Below are positions 54,171-62,354 of a stretch of 64,000 nt of DNA, piece by piece (position 1 is the first letter of the stretch; the number at the start of each line of letters is the position of its first letter). A program made the translations under genes and the position numbers. The stretch comes from DASRHT01 sp035650355 (GTDB lineage: Bacteria > Chloroflexota > Ktedonobacteria > Ktedonobacterales > Ktedonobacteraceae): the NCBI GenBank assembly GCA_035650355.1, contig DASRHT010000026.1, forward strand, positions 1 to 64,000, in the 5' to 3' direction. Under the pieces are notes generated by a model that saw nothing but the letters and a program-made list of their open reading frames with translations, did no database searches and had not been told where the DNA came from.

Positions 54171-54196
54171 GTAGGGGCAATCCCTTGCGGTTGCCC
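54171..54196 (+). repeat. Interspersed GTAGGGGCAATCCC repeat, exact copy
   Basis: Identical over 26 bases to the unit at 11093-11118. It ends six bases before the first possible start of the MFS gene, so it occupies the position of that gene's ribosome site. Confidence 0.6.
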
Positions 54197-54201
54197 TATC
54201 T

Positions 54202-55764
54202 ATGAATGGAATTAAAGACATGACTCGAAGCTCAGGGGTCTGGATCTTGCTTGCCACCATTCTGGGATCGAGCATGGTCTTTATCGATACGAGCGTTGTC
54301 AATGTGGCGCTGCCCGCGATCCAACTAGAGCTGAACGCAACAGCGACCGGCATTCAGTGGGTGGTTGAATCCTATGCCCTCTTCCTGGCTGCCTTGATGC
54401 TGGTGGGAGGAGCGATGGGCGATATGTTTGGGCGCAAGCGTGTCTTCGCTCTGGGCATCGTTATCTTCGCGCTGGCGTCGGCGTGGAGCGGTTTCGCGCC
54501 CAATATCACCCAGCTCACAGCAGCTAGAGCCGTCCAGGGCATCGGAGGCGCATTGCTCACGCCCGGCAGCCTTGCCATCATCAGGGCGTCATTTAGCGAG
54601 GAGCAGCAAGGACAGGCGATTGGCCTCTGGTCGGGCTTCTCCGCTATCACGGCGGCGTTTGGCCCCGTCATGGGAGGCTGGTTGGTGCAGCATGCATCCT
54701 GGCGCTGGGTGTTCTTTATTAATATCCCTCTTGCCATCATTGTGCTGGTCGTATCGCAATGGCATGTGCCGGAAAGTTGCAATCAGCAGCGGGGTGACAG
54801 GCTGGACTGGCCCGGGGCGTTGTTGGCAACCACTGGCCTCGGGGCGCTTGTTTACGGACTGATCGAATCGAACAATCTTGGCCTGGGCAACCCTATTGTG
54901 CTTGGTACCGTTATCAGCGGGATCGCGGCCCTGATCGCCTTTATTTTCGTCGAAGCGCATAGCCCCACGCCAATGATGCCGCTCGGCCTCTTTCGTTCGC
55001 GCACCTTTAGCGGCACAAATCTGCTCACATTCTTGCTGTACGCGGCCCTGTCGGGAACATTGTTCTTTTTCCCCTTCAATCTCATCAGCGTCCAGGGCTA
55101 CTCGCCCACGGCAGCCGGAGCCGCTCTACTTCCCTTCACGCTGCTGATGTTCCTGCTCTCGCGCTGGTCTGGCGGGCTGGTGCATCGCTATGGTTCCAGG
55201 TTGCCGCTAGTTGTTGGCCCGCTCATCGCCGCGGCTGGCTTTCTGCTCTTCGCTAGAGTGGGCCTGGGTGGTAGCTACTGGACAACGTTTTTCCCCGCCG
55301 TGCTGGTGCTGGGCCTGGGCATGTCCATTACCGTGGCGCCTCTAACAACAGCCGTGCTTGGCGCGGTGGAGGAGAGCCACGCGGGTACGGCTTCAGGGAT
55401 TAATAACGCAGTATCGCGCCTGGCGGGGTTGATGGCTATCGCCGTGCTGAGTATTTTCCTTCTGCAAGCTTTCAACCACAATCTGAATCAGCGTCTCGAT
55501 AGCCCGCAATTGAATCCTGAAGCTCGCCGAATCCTGGAGCAGCAACGTAATAAATTTGTGGGAATAGAAATACCAGGAAATGTCAGCAACGAGACGCGGT
55601 CGGCCATACGCCAGACGGTCGATGAAGCATTTGTCTTCGGCTTCCGCCTGGTGATGCTGATCGGGTCAGGGCTCGCCATCACCGGTGCATTCTGTGCGCT
55701 GCTCCTGGTTTCCCCGCGAGGCAAGGCTGACCAGCCAGATAAACAGGAAGAGAAACATATATGA
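54202..55764 (+). CDS. MFS transporter, DHA2 (14-helix) drug-exporter family
   Basis: 520 residues with about 14 hydrophobic segments. The DHA2 pattern is visible: an N-terminal FIDTSVVNVALPAI motif in helix 1, GDMFGRKRVF (motif A), a helix 4 RAVQGIGGALLTPGSLA region and GPVMGGWLV (motif C). These exporters use the proton gradient to remove drugs or other small molecules. It has no good ribosome site; an in-frame ATG six codons later is equally possible. Its stop overlaps the start of a sugar kinase gene by four bases (ATGA), so the two are translationally coupled, an unusual pairing for a drug exporter. Confidence 0.85.
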   Translation: MNGIKDMTRSSGVWILLATILGSSMVFIDTSVVNVALPAIQLELNATATGIQWVVESYALFLAALMLVGGAMGDMFGRKRVFALGIVIFALASAWSGFAPNITQLTAARAVQGIGGALLTPGSLAIIRASFSEEQQGQAIGLWSGFSAITAAFGPVMGGWLVQHASWRWVFFINIPLAIIVLVVSQWHVPESCNQQRGDRLDWPGALLATTGLGALVYGLIESNNLGLGNPIVLGTVISGIAALIAFIFVEAHSPTPMMPLGLFRSRTFSGTNLLTFLLYAALSGTLFFFPFNLISVQGYSPTAAGAALLPFTLLMFLLSRWSGGLVHRYGSRLPLVVGPLIAAAGFLLFARVGLGGSYWTTFFPAVLVLGLGMSITVAPLTTAVLGAVEESHAGTASGINNAVSRLAGLMAIAVLSIFLLQAFNHNLNQRLDSPQLNPEARRILEQQRNKFVGIEIPGNVSNETRSAIRQTVDEAFVFGFRLVMLIGSGLAITGAFCALLLVSPRGKADQPDKQEEKHI

Positions 55765-57284
55765 CTCAACGCACTGATGCGGCGAATATACATGCTGATT
55801 TTACGCCTCCTTTTGTGTTATCGCTTGATGTTGGAACCTCATCAACGCGCGCCCTGCTCTTCGATGCCACGGGAACCGTTGTGCCTAAAGTGATCTCGCA
55901 ACGCATTTATAAGCTCAATACCTCAAATGATGGTGAAGTCTCAGTTGATGCCGATGCGCTATTAGCTGTTGTCGCTCAGACCATTGATGATGTGCTCGCC
56001 CTCGCGGGTCCGCTGGCTCATCAGATTGGCGCAGTGGCGATAGATACCTTCTGGCATAGCCTGATGGGCGTGGATGCGCGCAATCGTCCCATGACCCCGC
56101 TCATCACCTGGGAGGATACGCGCCCGTTTAATGCCGCGCTGGAGCTGCGTTCACAACTTGATGAAAAGGCAGTACATGAGCGCACAGGCGCGCGCTTCCA
56201 TGCCAGCTACTGGCCCGCTAAACTGCGCTGGCTGTCCGCCAATCAGCCCGAAGTCTTTGCGCATGCCGCCCAGTGGCTCTCGTTTGGCGAGTACCTGCAT
56301 CGCAAGCTGCTGGGACGCTCGGTCTGTAGCCTCTCTATGGCCTCCGGTACCGGCATGCTTGTCACACGCAAACGGACCTGGGATCGCGAGTTGATGGAGG
56401 TCTTGGGCATGCGACCGGAGCAATTGCCGGAGTTGGGCGATGCAGGCGATAGCATCAAAGGGCTTGCTCCCGAATATGCCACCGCCTGGCCTGCTTTGCA
56501 CGCCGTTCCCTGGTTTCCCGCTATAGGCGATGGAGCTGCGGCCTGCATCGGCTCCGGCTGCGCCACTATCGAGAACTGGTCGCTCACCGTCGGCACATCG
56601 AGCGCCATGCGTGTCGTAGTGGAGCCTGAGCGTGTGAGTCCGCCGATGGGCCTCTGGCTCTACCTGGTCGATGCGCCGCGCGCGGTCATCGGCGGCGCTT
56701 TAAGCGAAGGGGGCAACCTGCTCACCTGGCTGGATACCGTGCTCAAGCTGCCGGTATTGCAGGAGGCGGAACAACTGGTGGCGGACCTGGAACCGGACGG
56801 CCACGGCCTGACGCTCTTGCCCTTTATCTCTGGCGAGCGCAGTCTTGGCTGGCATGACGACGCGCGTATGACCATCAGCGGTCTCTCCATCCACACCACG
56901 CCGGCTGACCTGCTGCGTGCGGGCATGGAATCGCTGGCCTATCAGCTCAGCGCCGTTTACCAGCAACTGCGTGCCGTCTTGCAAGTGGAGGATCATACCA
57001 TCCCTCGTCTCATCTGTAGCGGGGGCGCGCTGCTCGGCTCGTCCACCTTGCAGCATGTGATAGCCGACACGCTGAGGGCCGAGCTCTATCCCTCGCGCAA
57101 CCACGAAGCCTCGGCGCGCGGCGCGGCCCTCCTCGCCCTGGAAGCAATGGGTCTGATCCCCAACGTTGCCCAGGCCCCGCCCGATCTCGCGAACCCTGTC
57201 CAGCCCAATAATCGGTATGGCGAGATTTACAGGCAAGCGGCGGAGCGTCAGCGGAAGCTGTATGGAGCACTTTTGGGGGAGTAA
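55761..57284 (+). CDS. FGGY-family carbohydrate kinase, gluconokinase-like
   Basis: 507 residues. The N-terminal phosphate loop VLSLDVGTSSTRALLFDATG and the second half motifs (PAIGDGAAACIGSGC, then LTVGTSSAMRV and a C-terminal LICSGGALLGSSTLQHVIAD) are those of FGGY kinases. TWEDTR and a FHASYWPAKLRWL segment favour gluconokinase over xylulokinase or glycerol kinase; the substrate remains a guess. Coupled by a 4-base overlap to the MFS gene upstream, which suggests the transporter may handle a sugar acid or that the operon is mixed. Confidence 0.75.
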   Translation: MTQRTDAANIHADFTPPFVLSLDVGTSSTRALLFDATGTVVPKVISQRIYKLNTSNDGEVSVDADALLAVVAQTIDDVLALAGPLAHQIGAVAIDTFWHSLMGVDARNRPMTPLITWEDTRPFNAALELRSQLDEKAVHERTGARFHASYWPAKLRWLSANQPEVFAHAAQWLSFGEYLHRKLLGRSVCSLSMASGTGMLVTRKRTWDRELMEVLGMRPEQLPELGDAGDSIKGLAPEYATAWPALHAVPWFPAIGDGAAACIGSGCATIENWSLTVGTSSAMRVVVEPERVSPPMGLWLYLVDAPRAVIGGALSEGGNLLTWLDTVLKLPVLQEAEQLVADLEPDGHGLTLLPFISGERSLGWHDDARMTISGLSIHTTPADLLRAGMESLAYQLSAVYQQLRAVLQVEDHTIPRLICSGGALLGSSTLQHVIADTLRAELYPSRNHEASARGAALLALEAMGLIPNVAQAPPDLANPVQPNNRYGEIYRQAAERQRKLYGALLGE

Positions 57285-57447
57285 CAAGCAAATTGCAAAA
57301 TTAATGAATACGAATATCTATGGTAGATGTATTTGTGTTCGCTCTGCGATTTTCCGTGCGAGTTTCTCAAAATCAATGTAAGCGCCGCGGACAGCCTGGA
57401 TATGGGAGCCGATTGCGCCATCAGCAGGCTTTAGATGAAACATTGGT

Positions 57448-60078
57448 TTATGTGCTTCCTGAGCATCCCTCAGAACATGCGGTCCGCCAGGCTGCCAGCT
57501 CCTGAAGCAGAATACGATTGTTGAGCTTCGTAAAAATGGCGAAACTCTCCTGGGCAAAGGTGAGCGCCTCGCTGCGATGCCCTTCCCGCTCTGCTACTTG
57601 CGCCAGACCAAAAAGCGCCTGTCCTTGCAACAATGGTGCCTGGATCTCCTGAGCCTGCTGGCGCATCTTGGCAAAGATCTGCTTCGCTTGAGTGATCTGC
57701 CCCTGTGTGAGGGTGAGCTGTCCAATCACACCCAACGTTTCACAGATCAGCCAGCGATGACCAATCCGTTGGGCCAGCTCCAGGCTTTCGTGCAGATACT
57801 GTTCAGCCAACTCTATCTGCCCCTGATGGCACAGGAACATGCCCAGGTTCTGCAACACCGAACTGATCCGCATCTGATGATCGATCTCCCGCGCCAGCCT
57901 CAAACTCTCCTGTGAGAAGCTGATGGCCTCATTCGGGTGCTGCTGATACCAGGCCAGCATCCCCCAATTCATCAGCAGCGCGCTTTGCCTCTGCAAGTCG
58001 CCTAACTCGCGTGCATAGCGTAAACCCTCTTCATAGCAGGCGGCAGCATACGCATAATCGCCACGCTGCACCGTATGAGTTCCCACATCCTGTAGAAGGG
58101 CACTTGCGGTTTTCCAGTCCTGAGCCTGAAGCGCAATGGTCAAGCCTTGCTGATAAAAGGAAAGAGCCTCCTCGTTCTTGCCCAGGCTATCGGCAAATTC
58201 GCCTAAATACTGAAACACCCGACCAAGATGGCTATGATCCTCGACCGCCTCCAGCGCACGTAAGCCCTCCAGGAGATAGCTTTCTACTTGGTCGCCCATT
58301 TCGGTATCCATCAGTGCTCCGCCCACGCGTACCAGGAGCTCGGCAAGCAGTTCCTGGTGCTGTAGGGTGCGGGCGAGCGAGGCCCCTTCGAAATAAGCCT
58401 GCTGAGCCTGCCGTATCTCTCCACGTAGCTCCGCCATTGTCCCTCGAAAGAGCCAGAGCCGAGCCAGCCCTTCCTGATCAGAGAGCGAACGTGCCGCCTC
58501 TTGTCCCCACTGCACCAGGGTTTGGGCCAAAAGATGGAGCCGCCGCTGCTCAAGAAAGGATTGCAGGGCCAGAACGCCACGGAGTAAAAGCGCGGAGCCA
58601 CGCTTGACGTGGGCCTGTTCCAGGGCGGTTATAATCAAGGGGAGATCCTGATCAAGGAGGTGCATTTCCTGCGCATGTCTCTCCACAAAGGGAATGACAA
58701 ACGCAATCAAGCGTTCCTCTACGGCGGGATCAGGCTCCTGGAGCCGGGCGTAATCGAGAATCGTCTGGTGGATCTGATAGCGATCTTGCTGGCAGCGCTC
58801 TACTAGACCGCTATCCACCAGAGCATCAAACGTTGCGTCAGAGATATCACAGATAGCCAGGGCCGCTTCTTCCGAGAAACTCTGGGGCGTCGGAGCAAAC
58901 ACCGCAAGCCCTTGTAATGCCTTTTGAGCGGGGGGAGGCAATTGCTGGACACTGACCTCGAGAGCGGTGTGCAGGGAGAGCTCTGTTCCCACTGGAAAAC
59001 CAGGTCTGGAGTCCTCTATGGAGAGGGAGGCTCCCACCTGAAACCGGGTCTGGATATCGTGCCCCAGGCGTTGCAGGGTGCGCAAGAGACGGCGAGGAGA
59101 GCCATGAAGCGAGTGGACATGCACTAAGCGTCCCAGCAGGGTCAGCGCCAGGGGTAAGCCTCCGCTGGGCTGGACCAGAGCCTGCACTTCCTGAGGATAC
59201 TGCTCAGATACCTGGGGGGCAAGGCATGCAAGCAGATGGATGCTCGCGGTTTCCGAAAGTGGCGGCAACGAGGTGACGTGATCAGGGGCAAACGTATACG
59301 CCAGCAGAGGGGAGCGTGTGGTCAGCACATGGACACACTTGCTTCCCCCAACCTGGAACGCTCTGGCATCGGACACCTTCCAGGCATCATCGATGATGAG
59401 GAGCATTTGGCGCTCACGCAGACGCTGGTGCAGCCAGTGAGCCATCGCATCGAGTGTGGTAAGCGCTTGTGCCTCGGTCGAGGTGATCTCCAAGATGGTC
59501 ATCCAGGTGCTCATCGCCTCTGCCACCTGTGGCTTAGGACCCAGACCGACCCACAACACCCCGTCGTAAAAGTGCTTCTGGACCTGGGGATGATGTGCCA
59601 GAGCCAGAGCCAGGGAGGTCTTGCCCACGCCGGGAAGTCCAGTAATGGCTCGAACCGACTCCCCTTGCGCGCAGAGTGCTTGCACGAGCTGATCAAGGAC
59701 CTCTTCCCGACCAAGAAAGAACGGGGTGAGGCTATATGGAACATGCCAGAGAGGAGAGCTGCGAGCCAACTTAGAGGAGGACGCATCCGGCGTTTCGAGA
59801 GAGGAGGATGAGATCTGTGCTTTTTTGAGCGCGGAATCACCTGACAGTCCCAGTTCCTGTGGGGACATGCCAAAAAGCGCGCAGAGTTTGGTGCGAAAAT
59901 ATGGGCCGGGGGTCGTGATGCCGCGCTCCCACCGGCTGATATTGACAAAGGAGGTTCCCAGTTTGGCCGCCACCTCTCGTTGGGACCAGTGGGAATGCAG
60001 ACGTGCTTCAACCAGATGGCGATTGGGGGTGGTGTTCTTGGGCTTCCTTTGCTTCATCGAGCGTATGACATTAGCCAT
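57448..60078 (-). CDS. XRE-NB-ARC-TPR regulator (STAND ATPase)
   Basis: 876 residues. An N-terminal XRE helix-turn-helix (LHSHWSQREVAAKLGTSFVN, residues 27-50) is followed by an NB-ARC/STAND nucleotide switch with Walker A GLPGVGKTS (147-155), Walker B LLIIDDAW and a GGLPLALTLLGRL motif. From about 500 to the end are TPR repeats (for example ALSFYQQGLTIALQAQDWKT, ALTFAQESFAIFTKL). Such STAND proteins hold an inactive ADP state until a ligand binds the repeats. The start is uncertain: the frame is open to 60135, but this ATG fits the usual beginning of XRE-STAND proteins. It converges on the kinase gene. Confidence 0.85.
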   Translation of the reverse strand: MANVIRSMKQRKPKNTTPNRHLVEARLHSHWSQREVAAKLGTSFVNISRWERGITTPGPYFRTKLCALFGMSPQELGLSGDSALKKAQISSSSLETPDASSSKLARSSPLWHVPYSLTPFFLGREEVLDQLVQALCAQGESVRAITGLPGVGKTSLALALAHHPQVQKHFYDGVLWVGLGPKPQVAEAMSTWMTILEITSTEAQALTTLDAMAHWLHQRLRERQMLLIIDDAWKVSDARAFQVGGSKCVHVLTTRSPLLAYTFAPDHVTSLPPLSETASIHLLACLAPQVSEQYPQEVQALVQPSGGLPLALTLLGRLVHVHSLHGSPRRLLRTLQRLGHDIQTRFQVGASLSIEDSRPGFPVGTELSLHTALEVSVQQLPPPAQKALQGLAVFAPTPQSFSEEAALAICDISDATFDALVDSGLVERCQQDRYQIHQTILDYARLQEPDPAVEERLIAFVIPFVERHAQEMHLLDQDLPLIITALEQAHVKRGSALLLRGVLALQSFLEQRRLHLLAQTLVQWGQEAARSLSDQEGLARLWLFRGTMAELRGEIRQAQQAYFEGASLARTLQHQELLAELLVRVGGALMDTEMGDQVESYLLEGLRALEAVEDHSHLGRVFQYLGEFADSLGKNEEALSFYQQGLTIALQAQDWKTASALLQDVGTHTVQRGDYAYAAACYEEGLRYARELGDLQRQSALLMNWGMLAWYQQHPNEAISFSQESLRLAREIDHQMRISSVLQNLGMFLCHQGQIELAEQYLHESLELAQRIGHRWLICETLGVIGQLTLTQGQITQAKQIFAKMRQQAQEIQAPLLQGQALFGLAQVAEREGHRSEALTFAQESFAIFTKLNNRILLQELAAWRTACSEGCSGST

Positions 60079-60724
60079 CTTCTCAAGGAGAAGATGCTTC
60101 CTCCTTTTTGCGAAAATGTTAATAGATGCTAACAAGAATGTTAACAGATGTTATTCCTTTTTACAAGTGAATTCATGTATATTTGGAGTGGCGATAAATA
60201 AAAGAAAGGAGTGCTGATTCTTCAGGCATTCGGTGCAAATTTGACGAAAAGGTATAACGTGCAATAGAAGTAGCACATTTCTGCTTCCATAGCTGTGCTT
60301 TCACCGAATCGGTTAATCTCCAGGAAAGCTGCCCGATCCAGGTTGCATGCTAGTTATAAGCTCGAAGGTGCGATGGTTATATCACACGTTGTATCCAACG
60401 GTCAAAAATACACCGAAGGCGTAAATATGATTGCTGAATGGCGTAGTTTTTGATAATAGGCCCCAAATACGAATAGACCGAAAAACAACGCGAATGAGCG
60501 GCACTGCGCGAAGCAGAACGCTTTTGATGAAGGTGAAAAGCAGTGCAGTTTGTGCTCGCAGACCCATTCACCTTCCTCAGATAAGCTCATGTTTCACCAA
60601 AAGCGTGCCAGACCCATGGAATAGATAGCTTCGACCTCGGTGGAGGAAAAAGGATAGTTCTCAGTTTTTGAGCAAATGGACTTTCGCGGAGCTATCGGCC
60701 CAAACAGAAAGGAGATACGATGCA
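60079..60724. other. Intergenic stretch of about 650 bp
   Basis: Upstream of both the STAND regulator and the secreted protein, so it must contain both promoters. No gene is supported; the AT-rich part (60100-60240) has a ribosome-site-like AGAAAGGAG at ~60205 with no frame behind it. Confidence 0.35.
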
Positions 60725-61237
60725 ATGGTGCTCTTACAGCGATCCTTTAAGGTTCTTCCTTTACTTATAGGCTTGAGCTTACTTTTCACCTTTGGGGGAA
60801 CCGTTTCTGCGGCATCTCTCACACCTTCACATCAATCTACTTCGAATGTATCCTTAACTATGCTTAGAGGAGCATCTGAGAACGCGCCTCTGGTTCTCCA
60901 CCCGCTGAGCCTCACTTCAAACTGCGACGTGAATCCTACTAATGGCTCAAATGGTGGAATTCTTTGTGCTGTAGCATCATATGCAACGCCGTGTTTAAAT
61001 ATACGCGATATAAGTAATGGGAATGTGTTTACTTGCGTTGCTCCTGGTACCGTCATCGAGATAACATGCCAGGTAGATACGATAATGCCCGTAGGTAATC
61101 CACCGTTTAGGAATAACTGGTGGGATGCTGGCTTTTTGCCTGACGGCAGATTTGGTGAGTTTTCTGATTACTACATGGACACTGAGTGGACGAATAACCA
61201 GGGTTCGCCAGCTCTCGGTATCTGCGCGACTGGCTAA
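60725..61237 (+). CDS. Small secreted protein of unknown function
   Basis: 170 residues from the ATG with AAAGGAG ten bases upstream. A Sec signal peptide (LPLLIGLSLLFTFGGTVSA, cleavage after ASA-like residues near 30) is followed by a short Ser/Thr-rich stretch and a mature domain of about 100 residues with several Cys (SNCDVNPTNG, CAVASYATPCLNIRD, VFTCVAPG, EITCQVD, GICATG). The order LNIRDISNGNVFTCVAPGT suggests an SH3-like (bacterial SH3) fold, often cell-wall binding. No partner gene; ends near a strong palindrome. Confidence 0.6.
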   Translation: MVLLQRSFKVLPLLIGLSLLFTFGGTVSAASLTPSHQSTSNVSLTMLRGASENAPLVLHPLSLTSNCDVNPTNGSNGGILCAVASYATPCLNIRDISNGNVFTCVAPGTVIEITCQVDTIMPVGNPPFRNNWWDAGFLPDGRFGEFSDYYMDTEWTNNQGSPALGICATG

Positions 61238-61359
61238 TCCCTGTTGTGGGCCCGGCGCTATGTCTGACGCCATGGACTGCAAAGCCCACGGGATACGCGA
61301 CGAGCCAGTTGAAGAGTTAATCGTTGATCTGTAAGCGAAAGCCACGAAAAAACGGACGA

Positions 61360-61413
61360 GGAGTTTATCATTAATTGGAAGCTGAGCTCAGCTTCCAATT
61401 AATGATAAACTCC
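61360..61413. terminator. 54-bp perfect palindrome between convergent genes
   Basis: Twenty-seven bases each side of 61386/61387 are exactly complementary, centred on GCTGAGCTCAGC. It lies between the secreted protein and the rhomboid gene and probably stops transcription from both sides, although no T-runs accompany it. Confidence 0.6.
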
Positions 61414-61424
61414 GACGAAAATTA

Positions 61425-62198
61425 CTACCAACGGTCAACCGCGTTAGGGTGGCGTGGGAAGTAGGGGTAGGTCATCGTGTTGTCGGGCGGGCGCAGCCAG
61501 GGGCGCAGGGCGAAGGTGATGATTAGACCTGCTGCGAAGCCGCCGACGTGGGCGAAGTATGCCACGCCGCCCATTCCTTGCTGCACCGTGCTCAATGCGG
61601 CTATGCCGTCGAAGAACTGCAACACGAACCATAGGCCGATCAGCACGAAGGCAGGCACGGTGACGATAGTGAAGAAAATGAAGATGAAGATGATGCTGCG
61701 TACACCCGCCATCGGGAAGAGCACCAGGTAAGATGCCAGCACACCGGCAATCGCGCCGCTCGCTCCCAGGCTGGGAATGGTCGAGTTCGGGTCAACGGCA
61801 ATCTGTGCCGCCGCTGCAACTAAGCCGCAGAAGAGGTAAAACACTAGATATGGAAGATGCCCCATGCGATCCTCCACATTGTCCCCGAAGATGTAAAGAA
61901 AGAGCATATTGCCGCCGATATGCAGCCAGCCAGCGTGCATGAACATCGAAGTAATCAGCGTCAGATAGACCGGATTCGGCGTCTGAAAGGGCAGATTGGC
62001 CGGCACGCCAGGGAGCGAGGTCTGAGGAATGCCATGTGTTATCGCCGCAGGCACAGTGGAATAAGCAAACATAAATGCCTGGGCATTAGCACCGAGCGAT
62101 ACCTGATAAAGAAAAACGGCCACATTGATGATGATCAGCCCCCAGGTTACCCACGGCAAAGTCCTGCGCGGCCCGGGATAGTCTTTGATAGGGATCAT
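61425..62198 (-). CDS. Rhomboid-family intramembrane serine protease
   Basis: 257 residues with six or seven membrane helices. The catalytic Ser is in SLGASGAIAGVLASY (GxSG) and the His in YFAHVGGFAAGLI (HxxGxxxG); the loop-1 region and the MHAGWLHIGGNMLFLYIFGD motif are also typical. The enzyme cleaves transmembrane segments of substrate proteins, here unknown. GAGCAGGAGGCAATT precedes the ATG. The short C-terminal tail is Pro- and Arg-rich. Confidence 0.92.
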   Translation of the reverse strand: MIPIKDYPGPRRTLPWVTWGLIIINVAVFLYQVSLGANAQAFMFAYSTVPAAITHGIPQTSLPGVPANLPFQTPNPVYLTLITSMFMHAGWLHIGGNMLFLYIFGDNVEDRMGHLPYLVFYLFCGLVAAAAQIAVDPNSTIPSLGASGAIAGVLASYLVLFPMAGVRSIIFIFIFFTIVTVPAFVLIGLWFVLQFFDGIAALSTVQQGMGGVAYFAHVGGFAAGLIITFALRPWLRPPDNTMTYPYFPRHPNAVDRW

Positions 62199-62354
62199 AA
62201 TTGCCTCCTGCTCTTTTTACAGGGTGTATCTCATTCTCTGAAATTGTAGCAAATTGATGGAGAGCATGACATAGTGAACAATAAATCAGGCGCTAAAATA
62301 CGAGGGAAGTACTGTGTGCGTGTACTACACCCCTTTTTGGAGGTGTACGCTGAG

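Noticed and set aside
58011..59811. Plus-strand frames across the STAND regulator
   Set aside because: Antisense to a protein with intact Walker and TPR motifs.
60377..60628. Short frames upstream of the secreted protein
   Set aside because: Four overlapping frames on both strands, none with a ribosome site or plausible composition.
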